From NCBI RefSeq assembly GCF_017814275.1, contig NZ_JAGIYQ010000002.1, positions 62,001 through 126,000 on the forward strand: a DNA stretch of 64,000 nucleotides. Reading direction: 5' to 3'. The position numbers and the translations under genes were made by a program. This DNA comes from Gottfriedia endophytica (GTDB lineage: Bacteria; Bacillota; Bacilli; Bacillales; Bacillaceae_G). Positions 25,422 through 34,888 of the stretch are shown one piece after another. The notes beneath the pieces are model-generated. The model worked only from the letters and a program-made list of their open reading frames with translations, was not told the DNA's origin and made no database searches. Positions within the stretch are counted from its first letter, which is position 1; each line of letters begins with the position of its first letter.

Positions 25422-27069
25422 TTCGATTATTAAAATTGATAAAAAAGATGGAAAGCTTGCATTAGCTCATTTTTACGTAGCTTTTTCTGCATTGTTATTA
25501 GGTGGTTTAGCAGGGCTTCTTCAAACTTTAGTTCGTTCAGGAAAAGTAACATTACCTGCTGGAATTAATTACTATCAAGTATTAACTGTTCATGGTGTTT
25601 TATTAGGACTTGTATTAACTACATTTTTTATCATCGGATTTCTTTTTGCATCCATGAGTAGAACATCAGGAACACTTAGTAACGGTGTTCGTAAAACTGG
25701 TTGGATTGGCTTTTGGGTTATGACAATTGGTACTGCATTAACTGCAACATTTATTTTATTAGGAAAAGCATCTGTCCTATATACATTTTACGCTCCACTT
25801 AAAGCTCATCCAGGGTTTTATATCGGTTTAACATTAGTTGTTGTAGGTAGTTGGATTAGTGGATTTGCTATGTTTGCTCATTATGCAAAATGGAAAAAAT
25901 CAAATCCAAAACAAGTTGGTCCACTTTTAAGTTTCATGGCTATTATTACAATGGTATTATGGTTAATTTCAACATTAGGTGTTGCTGCTACTGCATTATT
26001 TCAGTACATCCCATGGAGCTTAGGCTTTGTAGATCGCATTGATGTATTACTAAGTAGAACGTTATTTTGGTATTTCGGTCACCCACTTGTTTATTTTTGG
26101 TTATTGCCAGCATACATGGCTTGGTATGTTATTATTCCAAAAATTTTAGACACACCAATTTTTAGTGATTCATTAGCTCGTATGTCATTTATTTTATTCT
26201 TATTCTTCTCTATTCCTGTAGGTTTGCATCACCAGCTATTGGAACCAGGAGTCGATTCATCATGGAAGTATGTACAAGTTGTTCTTACTTTTATGGTTAT
26301 TATTCCATCATTAATGACAGCCTTTTCAATGTTTGCTACCTTTGAACGTTATGGTAGAAAAAAAGGAGCTACTGGTCTATTCGGTTGGTTTAGAGTTTTA
26401 CCTTGGAACGATGCTCGTTTCTTAGCTCCTATGATCGGTATGTTATTCTTTATTCCTGCAGGTGCTGGTGGAATTATAAACGCAAGTAACCAATTAAACC
26501 AAGTAGTTCATAACACAATTTGGGTCACAGGGCATTTCCACTTAACATTAGCTACATCAGTAGTATTAACATTTTTCGGGATTGCGTACTGGTTAATTCC
26601 TCATATCACTGGTCGTAAGTTTACAAGGGAATTAAATTCTTTAGCCATTATCCAAACAATTACTTGGTCAATTGGAATGTTCTTTATGTCTTCTTCAATG
26701 CATTTAGAAGGTCTACAAGGTGCACCAAGAAGATCAGCATTCTCTACATATTTTAATTCACCGGTAAGTCATGATTGGATTTCTTACCAAATTGCTCAAG
26801 CAGTTGGTGGATCAATTCTTTTCATCGGAATTATATTAGAAATAATAATTATTATTAATTTACTTTTCCTTGCTCCTAAAGGAGAAACAGAATTCCCTGT
26901 TGGAGAAAGTTCTAATGAAGTTGAAAAAACACCACTTTATTTTGAAAACTGGAAGCTTTGGATTGCAATTACTGTATTATTAATTGTCTTTGCTTATTCA
27001 GTTCCATTGTATGATATGATACAAAATGCACCGATTGGATCAAAAGGTTTTTCAAATTTGATAAAATAG
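25411..27069 (+). CDS. ba3-type (B-family) cytochrome c oxidase subunit I
   Basis: A 552-residue heme-copper oxidase subunit I with about 13 membrane helices that reduces O2 to water and pumps protons. The conserved regions are visible: LTVHGVLLGL (low-spin heme His), FWYFGHPLVYFWLLPAY (CuB His; B-family form), GLHHQLLEPG (two His) and TGHFHLTLATS (heme His pair). The ATG at 25411 lies nine bases after GGAGG, inside the end of subunit II. No cytochrome c or Sco-type assembly gene is adjacent. A terminator follows at 27092-27133. Confidence 0.94.
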   Translation: MNNNSIIKIDKKDGKLALAHFYVAFSALLLGGLAGLLQTLVRSGKVTLPAGINYYQVLTVHGVLLGLVLTTFFIIGFLFASMSRTSGTLSNGVRKTGWIGFWVMTIGTALTATFILLGKASVLYTFYAPLKAHPGFYIGLTLVVVGSWISGFAMFAHYAKWKKSNPKQVGPLLSFMAIITMVLWLISTLGVAATALFQYIPWSLGFVDRIDVLLSRTLFWYFGHPLVYFWLLPAYMAWYVIIPKILDTPIFSDSLARMSFILFLFFSIPVGLHHQLLEPGVDSSWKYVQVVLTFMVIIPSLMTAFSMFATFERYGRKKGATGLFGWFRVLPWNDARFLAPMIGMLFFIPAGAGGIINASNQLNQVVHNTIWVTGHFHLTLATSVVLTFFGIAYWLIPHITGRKFTRELNSLAIIQTITWSIGMFFMSSSMHLEGLQGAPRRSAFSTYFNSPVSHDWISYQIAQAVGGSILFIGIILEIIIIINLLFLAPKGETEFPVGESSNEVEKTPLYFENWKLWIAITVLLIVFAYSVPLYDMIQNAPIGSKGFSNLIK

Positions 27070-27091
27070 CCTTTTACTGATCGTTACAACT

Positions 27092-27133
27092 AAAAAGTCA
27101 GCAGATGATATAAAATCATCGCTGACTTTTTTT
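27092..27133. terminator. Bidirectional terminator after the oxidase operon
   Basis: AAAGTCAGC(A)GATGAT pairs with ATCATCGCTGACTTT around a 5-base loop with T runs on both strands. It serves the oxidase genes and the converging M32 peptidase gene. Confidence 0.92.
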
Positions 27134-27144
27134 ATTACCGTTGA

Positions 27145-28671
27145 TTATTGCTCTACTTCTGCTAAATCATATAATGCTGAAAATTTATTTTCTAAATAGT
27201 CAATGTAATACTGAACATTTAATTCCTCACCTGTTACATCTCTTAATAATACCTTTGGTGTTTTTGTTTGACCATGTTGATGGATATTCGCTTTTAACCA
27301 TTGTAATATTTCTTCAAATTCATTTTTTGCTACAAGTTCGTCAAAATTAGGAATGTCTTTTACCATTGAATTTTTAATTTGTGCTGCATACATAGCTCCT
27401 AATGCATATGTTGGAAAATAACCAAAGTATCCCATCGACCAGTGTACATCTTGTAAAACCCCTTCTTGATCATTACTTGGACGTATACCTATATATTCAC
27501 TCATCTTCTCATTCCAAATTTCTGGTAAATCTTTCACTTCTATTGTACCTTCTAATAGTTCCTTTTCAATTTCATATCTTAGCATGACATGTAACGGATA
27601 AGTTAATTCGTCCGCTTCAATACGAATAAATGAAGGTTTGCTATGATTAATCGCTTTATAAAAATCATCTAAAGAAACATCGTCTAACTTACCTTCCAAT
27701 TGCTCTTGTAAGCGATTATAATTTTTACTCCAAAATGCGTAGCTTTTACCTATCATTTTTTCAAAAAATAATGATTGAGACTCATGAATTCCAAGTGATG
27801 CTCCACAGCAGATAGGGAGTCCAGCTAACCCCGTTGAAATATTTTGTTCGTATAAAGCATGGCCACATTCGTGGATTGTACTAAATATTGCTTTATCAAA
27901 ATTATTTTCATGAAATTTCGTTGTAACTCGAACATCACCTAAGTTTAACGAAGTAGCAAATGGATGAGCTGTTTCGTCTAGTCTTCCTGCTGAGAAATTA
28001 TATTGTAAAGTTTCTAGTAAGCTCTCACATATTTCACGTTGTTTTTGTTTTGAAACAAATTGGGTCATTTCTTCTTTTTCAAAATTTTTACCAGTATTTG
28101 CAATTGCTTGTACAAGTGGTACAATTCGCTCTCTCACTGTTTGAAATACTTGGTCTAATTCCTTTACGGTCATTCCAGGTTCATACTGATCTAAATATGT
28201 ATCATACTTACATTCTTTATAACCTAAATACTCAACAAAACGTTTTTTATATTCAATAATTTGCTCTAAGTAAGGTTGATATTTCTTAAAATCATTTTCA
28301 TTCTTCGCTTCTGACCATACACTTTCCGCCATTGTTTGTAACTTAATATATTCACGATATTCTTCTGCAGGAATTTTCGTATTTCGGTCATATTGTCTTC
28401 TCATTTCTTTAACAGTTTGCTCTGTTTCGAATGATATAATGTTATTTCCAATTGCTTCTTCTAAGGTTGTTAGGTAATGAGCCATTACATCAGAAGTTGT
28501 CATTTTAAAAATTTCTGATGAGATTTCACTGATGACAATAGAACGTTGAGCTACGCTGTTTTTTGGTGCACCTGTTCGTAAATCCCAATACATTACTGAA
28601 TTTGCTTCATTGTAATTTACAATTTTTCTAACATAATCCAAAAATGATTGCTCTACTTCTTTAAAGCTCAT
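27145..28671 (-). CDS. M32 metallocarboxypeptidase, paralogue 1
   Basis: Cytosolic zinc carboxypeptidase of family M32 (thermostable carboxypeptidase 1, YpwA type), 508 residues. The zinc motif HECGH is in STIHECGHALYEQN (about 261-274), with the third ligand Glu in the GIHESQSLFFE region (about 292-302). It removes C-terminal residues other than proline, releasing amino acids from peptides. GGAGGGG precedes the ATG. A second M32 gene lies upstream in the same direction, with repeat A4 between them. Confidence 0.93.
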   Translation of the reverse strand: MSFKEVEQSFLDYVRKIVNYNEANSVMYWDLRTGAPKNSVAQRSIVISEISSEIFKMTTSDVMAHYLTTLEEAIGNNIISFETEQTVKEMRRQYDRNTKIPAEEYREYIKLQTMAESVWSEAKNENDFKKYQPYLEQIIEYKKRFVEYLGYKECKYDTYLDQYEPGMTVKELDQVFQTVRERIVPLVQAIANTGKNFEKEEMTQFVSKQKQREICESLLETLQYNFSAGRLDETAHPFATSLNLGDVRVTTKFHENNFDKAIFSTIHECGHALYEQNISTGLAGLPICCGASLGIHESQSLFFEKMIGKSYAFWSKNYNRLQEQLEGKLDDVSLDDFYKAINHSKPSFIRIEADELTYPLHVMLRYEIEKELLEGTIEVKDLPEIWNEKMSEYIGIRPSNDQEGVLQDVHWSMGYFGYFPTYALGAMYAAQIKNSMVKDIPNFDELVAKNEFEEILQWLKANIHQHGQTKTPKVLLRDVTGEELNVQYYIDYLENKFSALYDLAEVEQ

Positions 28672-28854
28672 TTAATTCCCCTCCGATTTTAAATTCGAAA
28701 TATTCTTTCAATAATAGTTTAACATAACTCCCTTACATTTCTTTATATGAGATCAAAAATAATAATCGACATGAGCCATTAAAAATGACTTAAAAATCAA
28801 TATGTTTTATTGTAGATAAACTTTTTTACTAGTTATTAATTTTAGGATCTTTAA

Positions 28855-29052
28855 CATTGTTACTATTTCAGTATGTGTAAGTTAATTTCCACTCCAGGAT
28901 GCTCGCTTTCCTAGGGACGTGAGCTGAGCCTCCTCGTCGCATACGCTCCTGTGGGGTCTCAGCCTTCCCGCATCTCCCACAGAAGCCCTTCACCCTTCCG
29001 TTCCAATCATCTTCTATCTTTTAAATTACATAACCTAAAAGCAACAATCTTT
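28855..29052 (+). repeat. Family A intergenic repeat, copy A4
   Basis: Outer arms CATTGTTACTATTT (28855) and CTAAAAGCAACAAT (29035); core with GAGCCTCCTCGTCGCATACG and GGGGTCTCAGCCTTCCCGC. More similar to A7 than to A3 or A5. It lies exactly between the two M32 genes. Confidence 0.87.
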
Positions 29053-29098
29053 AAATTACGAAAACAACCTAATTTTATAAAACAATATTTGGGTAAAT

Positions 29099-29131
29099 AA
29101 AAAACTAGTTCCATTTCTGAAACTAGTCTTT
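29099..29131 (-). terminator. Terminator after M32 paralogue 2
   Basis: On the minus strand ACTAGTTTC pairs with GGAACTAGT (one GU) and is followed by TTTTTTATTT. Confidence 0.82.
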
Positions 29132-29137
29132 TCGATT

Positions 29138-30649
29138 TTATAGTTTGTATAAACTTGTATATTTGTCTGTTAAATAGTTGATAAAATGAGTTACATTTAA
29201 TTCTTCACCTGTTACATCAACTAATATTTCACTAGGAGTTTTAAGTCTACCATGTTGATGAATATTCTTTGTTAACCAATTAACAATTGGCTCAATTTGT
29301 CCCTGCTCTAAAAGTTCTTCATACGAAGGCATTTCTTTAACTAACGTATTTTTAAACTGAGCAGAATACATTGCACCTAATGCATATGAAGGGAAATATC
29401 CAAAATCTCCTCCAGACCAATGAACATCTTGTAATACACCTTCTGCATCATTTGAAGGAGTAATACCTAAATACTCTTCCATTTTTTGATTCCATACTCT
29501 AGGTAAATCCTTCACTTCTAAAGATCCATCAAACAACTCTTTTTCAATTTCGTATCTTACCATTATATGTAATGGGTATGTAAGTTCATCCGCTTCAATT
29601 CGAATAAGCGATGGTTCACTATGATTTACAGATTCGTAAAACTCTTCAAATGTTACATTTTCTAAATAATCTCCTGCATTATCTTTTAATACTGCAAATT
29701 GATTAGTCCAGAATTCTTTACTTCTTCCAACGATGTTTTCAAAGAAAAGTGATTGTGATTCGTGTATTCCCATTGAAGAACCACCACATAATGGTGTGCC
29801 AATTAATTTTGTAGAAATATTTTGCTCATATAGAGCGTGACCACATTCATGAATCGTACCAAATAACGCACTCATAAAATTGTCTTCAATGTATTTTGTT
29901 GTTACACGAACATCCCCTGGATTCAACGTAATTTGGAAAGGGTGCACTGATTCGTCTAATCTACCTGAATCGAAATTATAACCTAATTGAGTTAAAATAT
30001 CTTCACATATTCTTTTTTGTCTTTGAATTTCTAATGGCTTAAATAAGAAGTCACCTTGTAATGATTTGCCTGTCTTTGCAATAGCTGCTACAAGTGGGAC
30101 TAATTCTTCTCTAACTTTTTTAAATACTTCATCTAATTTTTTAGTAGTCATTCCTGGCTCATATAAGTCTAGTAAAGTATCATATTTTTTATCATTATAT
30201 CCCCAGTATTCAATAAATTTCTTTTTCGCTTCAACAATTTTTTCTATAAATGGTTGGAACTTCTCAAAATTAGCTTCCGCTTTTGCCTCTTCCCAAGCTG
30301 ATTCACTAAGTGCAGTTAATTTAACAAACTCTCTATACTCTTCTGGTGGGATTTTTACATTTAAGTTATAGTCTTTACGACACTCTTTTACTGATTTTTC
30401 TGTAACGTCCGATAACACTCCAGTACCGATAACGTTTTCTAGTTTTGTTAAATAATCATTCATCTCACTAGATGTTGACATTGCAAAAACTTCTGCCGAT
30501 AATTGACTAATAACATTTGAACGTTGTTCTGCACCATTTTTGGGAGCACCAGTACGTAAATCCCAATACATAACACTAATTGCTTCATTATAATTCATCA
30601 TTTTCTTGTTAAGTTCTAAAAATTGTTGTTCAATTTTTTGGATTTCCAT
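29138..30649 (-). CDS. M32 metallocarboxypeptidase, paralogue 2
   Basis: A 503-residue M32 carboxypeptidase, clearly related to its neighbour along the whole length; both share YNEAISVMYWDLRTGAPKN-like and HECGHALYEQNIS motifs, and the GIHESQSLFFE segment. The start at 30649 (MEIQKIEQQF) follows GGAG by eight bases; the frame to 30682 has no ribosome-binding site. Its own terminator and repeat A4 separate it from paralogue 1, so the two genes are expressed independently. B. subtilis has a single YpwA, so this is a local duplication with later divergence. Confidence 0.93.
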   Translation of the reverse strand: MEIQKIEQQFLELNKKMMNYNEAISVMYWDLRTGAPKNGAEQRSNVISQLSAEVFAMSTSSEMNDYLTKLENVIGTGVLSDVTEKSVKECRKDYNLNVKIPPEEYREFVKLTALSESAWEEAKAEANFEKFQPFIEKIVEAKKKFIEYWGYNDKKYDTLLDLYEPGMTTKKLDEVFKKVREELVPLVAAIAKTGKSLQGDFLFKPLEIQRQKRICEDILTQLGYNFDSGRLDESVHPFQITLNPGDVRVTTKYIEDNFMSALFGTIHECGHALYEQNISTKLIGTPLCGGSSMGIHESQSLFFENIVGRSKEFWTNQFAVLKDNAGDYLENVTFEEFYESVNHSEPSLIRIEADELTYPLHIMVRYEIEKELFDGSLEVKDLPRVWNQKMEEYLGITPSNDAEGVLQDVHWSGGDFGYFPSYALGAMYSAQFKNTLVKEMPSYEELLEQGQIEPIVNWLTKNIHQHGRLKTPSEILVDVTGEELNVTHFINYLTDKYTSLYKL

Positions 30650-30754
30650 ATATATACGTCTCCAATCTTTTCTAATATTCAATTAATTGTAACATAAAAA
30701 ATATGAAACCAAATAGATTGTTTTATTTTTACTGAATAAAAGGAGGTACAATTT

Positions 30755-31375
30755 ATGAATATATTATTATTAGGAGCAACCGGTAGAGTTGGTTCGATCA
30801 TTCTTGATCTGTTATTAAAAACAGATCATTGTATAACAGTGCTTGTTAGAGAACCTAACAAATTACCATTTCAACGTTCTAACTTAAAAATAATAACTGG
30901 AGACGTATTAAATGAAAAAACACGTACTAACGCTTTATCTGGCATAGATGGTGTCATAAGTTCATTAAATACTGATGGAAATGATACATTAAGTAAAACC
31001 GCAGAGCGAATTATCCCATTATTGGTTTCAAACAATATTAAACGGATCGTTACAATTGGTACTGCTGGTATCCTTAATTCTAGAGTAGACCCTGCAATTT
31101 TAAGGTATAAAAGTGCAGAATCAAAACGAAAATCTCAAACTGCTGCTCAGGACCATGAGAAAGCATATTACCTTTTCCAAAAAAGTAACTTAAACTGGAC
31201 AATTATATGTCCTACTTATCTACCAGAAGGTGAAATCACTAAACAGTATCGAATTGAAGAAGATTTTCTTCCATTAAACGGTCAATCCATTTCAACTGGG
31301 GATACCGCTCATTTTACTGTAAACGAATTTTTCAATTGTAAACACATTGGTAAACGTGTAGGGATTTCTTATTAA
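30755..31375 (+). CDS. NAD(P)-binding Rossmann protein, NmrA/SDR-like
   Basis: A 206-residue protein with the dinucleotide-binding motif LLLGATGRVGSII at about 3-15 and the atypical-SDR patterns DGVISSLN and IVTIGTAGILNS. It resembles NAD(P)H-binding proteins of the YwnB/YhfK type, which act as reductases or redox-sensing regulators. The substrate is not deducible. AAAGGAGG precedes the ATG and it is a single gene ended by a very strong terminator. Confidence 0.85.
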   Translation: MNILLLGATGRVGSIILDLLLKTDHCITVLVREPNKLPFQRSNLKIITGDVLNEKTRTNALSGIDGVISSLNTDGNDTLSKTAERIIPLLVSNNIKRIVTIGTAGILNSRVDPAILRYKSAESKRKSQTAAQDHEKAYYLFQKSNLNWTIICPTYLPEGEITKQYRIEEDFLPLNGQSISTGDTAHFTVNEFFNCKHIGKRVGISY

Positions 31376-31381
31376 ATAGAA

Positions 31382-31448
31382 AATGCCTGTAACTTTTCGA
31401 TTACTTAGGCTTGTGCTTAGTAATCGAAAAGTTACAGGCATTATTTTT
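31382..31448. terminator. Very long perfect terminator stem
   Basis: A 23-base perfect inverted repeat (ATGCCTGTAACTTTTCGATT... and its complement) around an 13-base loop, followed by TATTTTTAT on the plus strand. It separates the converging Rossmann-protein and ypvA genes. Confidence 0.9.
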
Positions 31449-31450
31449 AT

Positions 31451-33397
31451 TTATTCTATCGTTAGATTATTTGCTTTAACAGGTAAAATAGTATGAACCT
31501 TTTGAAGAGTACTTTCCTTCACATTTGAATCTACATAGATCATAATTTTACCACTATCTCCATTACTTCGAATTAATCGTCCAATACCTTGTCTTAGTCT
31601 TAGAAGCATATAAGGCTCATCAACTTCTTCATACCAATTGTTCACACTATTTCGTTTTGCTTGGAATACTGGATCATTTGGAGGAAACGGTAATGAATGG
31701 ATAATTACTTGGTTTAGTGATTCTCCTTGTATATCAAGCCCCTCCCACAAATGAACAGCACAAAGTACTGAATGAATCTCATTTTGGAATTTAGAAACAA
31801 GTGTACTTATTTCTTCTTGTCCCTCAAAATAGATAGGAAAATCCATTGACTCATTTTGAGTTTGTAATTTAAATTCATTTAATTCCTGAACAGAATTAAA
31901 TAAAACAAGTGTACTTCCTTTATTTTCATTCATGTTTTTAATGATTGAGTCATTTTTTAATGCATTTTCTGTTGAATAATTTTGTATCACATCTATTTTC
32001 ATTAGTTCTTCATATTCGAATGGCGAATTCACAGAAAACGATAAATACTCTTTTACGCCTAAACTGTTTGAAATATAATCAAATGAATTATTTTCAGATA
32101 AAGTTGCAGAAGAAAAAATCATTGGAATTTTTAATGAGAATACTTTTTCTTGTAATAATTCATTTACTGCCCTAGGCATAATCACTAACGTTAATTCATT
32201 TTGATATTCTTCTAGCCATAATATTGCAGTCTTTTCATTTAAAAATAAATTTAATGACATTTCGATATCATCTAAATGTTCATCTACAATATTTAACTGA
32301 TATTCATCCATCGTATACATTTCACTTTCAAAAACAAGTTCATCACCAATTTGGGCAATTTGTTTACGAATTTTTTCTCCTGTGCGGATTATTTCATCAG
32401 ATTTATTTACTTCTAAACGATTCGAGCCTTTGATCATTTTTGATTCACGATCTAATAAATAGAAGAACTCATCATATGTTTCTAAAGTATCTTCTAACAA
32501 TTCTCTAAACGTTTCCCTTGTTCCAGTTTGCATTAAATGTGTGAAGAAGCGATTTAATGTTTCTTGTTGTAGACGATATGTTAATGATTTTTGAGCAGCA
32601 AATTCTAGAAGATGACCTTCATCAAATACAACACAGCTTGGTGATGGTAAAAGTGGTAGCTGACCTTCTCGTTTTCTTGAATCAGCAGTCCAAATATGTT
32701 CCATATAGAAATCTTGTGAACATACAATTAAATCAGTTGCTTTTCGATATTGATCTCTCGATAAAGTTTGACCACATCGATGTCTTTTTTCACATGTTGC
32801 ACAATCTTGAAAATAGTCATACCCTACTGTTCCCCATTCTTCATCAGTAAGATCTTTATGTTCAGTACGATCTCCGTAAGGATAAAAAGCTTGAAGTGTA
32901 CTATAATCATGAACAAATGAAGGTAAATTTTCGTAAATGCCTAAAACTTTATCACTTGCATCTAGGTTCCCTCTTTGCTCATCTAGCTTATTTAAACATA
33001 AATAACTTGTAGGAGATTTTGCTAATCGAACATCGACATCTAAGTTTAAAGCCTTTGATAATTTTTCAATATCTCCATTCTTTTTGACGAGCTGTTCAAT
33101 TAGTGATTCATCTGCACATGCAATAATTGCTGGTTTACCAGTGTATCGTGCATAACAAATACTATATAACAAATAAACAAACGTTTTACCTGTTCCAACA
33201 CCGGCTTCCGCAAAGATAATTTTCTTTTCTTTAAATGCTCTTTCAACTTGGTAAGCCATGAATATTTGTTCATCACGAATTTCATATCCGGCATCAGGAA
33301 GTAGTTCATAAAATACATCCCCGATCCATTCACCTAATTTATCAATGAAGCTATCTTGCTTAGACACTTCAAATGGTAATTTTCTTGTATTAACCAT
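31451..33397 (-). CDS. ypvA: DinG/XPD-family DNA helicase (YpvA)
   Basis: A 648-residue superfamily 2 helicase without a nuclease domain. Walker A is in FAEAGVGTGKTFVYLL (about 61-76), the DEAH-type box is VVFDEGHLLEF, and a cluster of four cysteines (SYLCLNK, CATC, RCGQ) between motifs Ia and II would hold a 4Fe-4S cluster, as in XPD and DinG. Motif VI is LRLRQGIGRLIRS. It should unwind DNA 5'-3' and resolve R-loops or forks. GGGGG lies five bases before the ATG. In B. subtilis ypvA also neighbours ypsC. Confidence 0.9.
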   Translation of the reverse strand: MVNTRKLPFEVSKQDSFIDKLGEWIGDVFYELLPDAGYEIRDEQIFMAYQVERAFKEKKIIFAEAGVGTGKTFVYLLYSICYARYTGKPAIIACADESLIEQLVKKNGDIEKLSKALNLDVDVRLAKSPTSYLCLNKLDEQRGNLDASDKVLGIYENLPSFVHDYSTLQAFYPYGDRTEHKDLTDEEWGTVGYDYFQDCATCEKRHRCGQTLSRDQYRKATDLIVCSQDFYMEHIWTADSRKREGQLPLLPSPSCVVFDEGHLLEFAAQKSLTYRLQQETLNRFFTHLMQTGTRETFRELLEDTLETYDEFFYLLDRESKMIKGSNRLEVNKSDEIIRTGEKIRKQIAQIGDELVFESEMYTMDEYQLNIVDEHLDDIEMSLNLFLNEKTAILWLEEYQNELTLVIMPRAVNELLQEKVFSLKIPMIFSSATLSENNSFDYISNSLGVKEYLSFSVNSPFEYEELMKIDVIQNYSTENALKNDSIIKNMNENKGSTLVLFNSVQELNEFKLQTQNESMDFPIYFEGQEEISTLVSKFQNEIHSVLCAVHLWEGLDIQGESLNQVIIHSLPFPPNDPVFQAKRNSVNNWYEEVDEPYMLLRLRQGIGRLIRSNGDSGKIMIYVDSNVKESTLQKVHTILPVKANNLTIE

Positions 33398-33621
33398 ATG
33401 TACCCCCTACATAGAAAAAAGTCCTCAATGAAGACTCTTTTTCAACAACACGTTTTTATTTTAAATAGAAACTTTTATTTTTAATTTAGCGTAAAATCTA
33501 TCATACAAAATATAAGGATAAATTACAACAAACACTTCTAATAATTTATTTAAAGATCATTTCAAATCTAATATAGATTAGTTTATTCATTTGCTTTTTA
33601 CATTTTGGCTGTTTTAGGCAA

Positions 33622-33831
33622 ATTTGTTGCTATTTTAGAATACGTTAGTTGATTACAAATCCAGGATGCTCCCTTTCCATGGGGCGTGAGCTGAGCCTCC
33701 TCGTCGCATACGCTCATGCGGGGTCTCAGCCTTCCCACTATTCCCATAGGAGTCTCGTACCTTCCATTGTAATCAACTTTTGTCTTCATAGTTACAAATC
33801 TCAAAAGCAACAATCTTTTAGAAAAGAGCAT
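33622..33831 (+). repeat. Family A intergenic repeat, copy A5
   Basis: Complete copy with outer arms TTGTTGCTATTTTAGA (33624) and TCTCAAAAGCAACAATC (33801) and inner arms GTTGATTAC / GTAATCAAC. Contains GAGCCTCCTCGTCGCATACG and GGGGTCTCAGCCTTCCC. Very close to A3. Confidence 0.88.
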
Positions 33832-33848
33832 ATTTATTTTATAAAATG

Positions 33849-33872
33849 AAAAAACCACCAAGATAGGTGGCG
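33849..33872 (-). terminator. Terminator after the C1 peptidase gene
   Basis: CCACC pairs with GGTGG around a 6-base loop; on the minus strand TTTTTTC follows. Short but well placed, 59 bases beyond the stop. Confidence 0.65.
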
Positions 33873-33930
33873 AAAGTTGTACTAAAGAATATAATTCACA
33901 TTATTGTCTTTTTATAATTGGAAATTCCAT

Positions 33931-34668
33931 TTAATTCGCAGTCCAAAAATCCATCGCGACCATTTTCAATTGAGAGTCTGTGATCCAAAAATACCCTTTT
34001 TGTCCCCATCCTTCTCCCCAGCTGTTTAGCACTTTATATGTTGTGGTATTAGCATCACTTTTATAATCAACAATTAAGACCTCGTGACCACCTAGTACAT
34101 GCTCATGTTGAGATGGTGTTACAAAGATTCCAGATCTTGCTACACTATCAGACTCAAAGGATTCGTATACTACCATACCGAGAGAAACAGTTAATCCATC
34201 AGCTAATGCCGTTTTTAATATATCGTAATTAGGTACACGGTAATAATTATTAATTTTGTATTCAGGAGCTTCAATTTCAGCTTGTTCTGATGGAACGGTT
34301 AAATAATCATGATCATTATATGGCATTGTACTTTCTAAACAAACGCCAAATTCTTTAAGTGTTCGCATACCGTCTCTTGATTCTGCCCCCGAGTCCTCTC
34401 TTGTTGTTCCTTCATAATTTCGTTCATGCCAGTAGATATAAGCTCTACTAAGTACTTGAAATGGCTTTTCAGCTTTCTTTAATAAGTACATTCTCATACT
34501 AGCAAATGCGTTAGCTGTACATGAACCTTCTTGCCCTTGGTCAAATACCCAATCGATTATAATTGAATTATTCGTTTCTGAAGGTAAATCTGAAACAGTT
34601 TTGTAATTAGGACTTACATAAATCTTATCGCGCAAATCTTTAGAATCATGGATAATATTATACTTCAT
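33931..34668 (-). CDS. Papain-like (C1 family) cysteine peptidase, cytosolic
   Basis: A 245-residue papain-fold protein with the complete catalytic set: Gln and Cys in DQGQEGSCTANAFAS (Cys at about 51), His in GGHEVLIVDY (about 197) and Asn in LNSWGEGWGQKGYF (about 216). Unlike most papain relatives it has no signal peptide and no propeptide; the DSKDLRDKIY start resembles bacterial C1A proteins of unknown role. The start at 34668 has GGAGG nine bases upstream; the ATG at 34677 touches that site. It stands alone between repeat A5 and an SdpI-family gene. Confidence 0.85.
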   Translation of the reverse strand: MKYNIIHDSKDLRDKIYVSPNYKTVSDLPSETNNSIIIDWVFDQGQEGSCTANAFASMRMYLLKKAEKPFQVLSRAYIYWHERNYEGTTREDSGAESRDGMRTLKEFGVCLESTMPYNDHDYLTVPSEQAEIEAPEYKINNYYRVPNYDILKTALADGLTVSLGMVVYESFESDSVARSGIFVTPSQHEHVLGGHEVLIVDYKSDANTTTYKVLNSWGEGWGQKGYFWITDSQLKMVAMDFWTAN

Positions 34669-34888
34669 CGTATTCATCCTCCAATATTCATATTTTTTTG
34701 CTACTATCTAATTACATAAAACTTTTTAAGCTGGTAACTGTATTTGTGATGATCTTCCAATACATTCACCTTCTTAAACCTTTTTTATTTGACATCAATA
34801 AGCAAAATTCCTTCAAGACAAAGGAAAAAATTTATTAACAAAGAATATAAATATATATGATTAATTAGGATTGAGAGGGCGTAAAACG

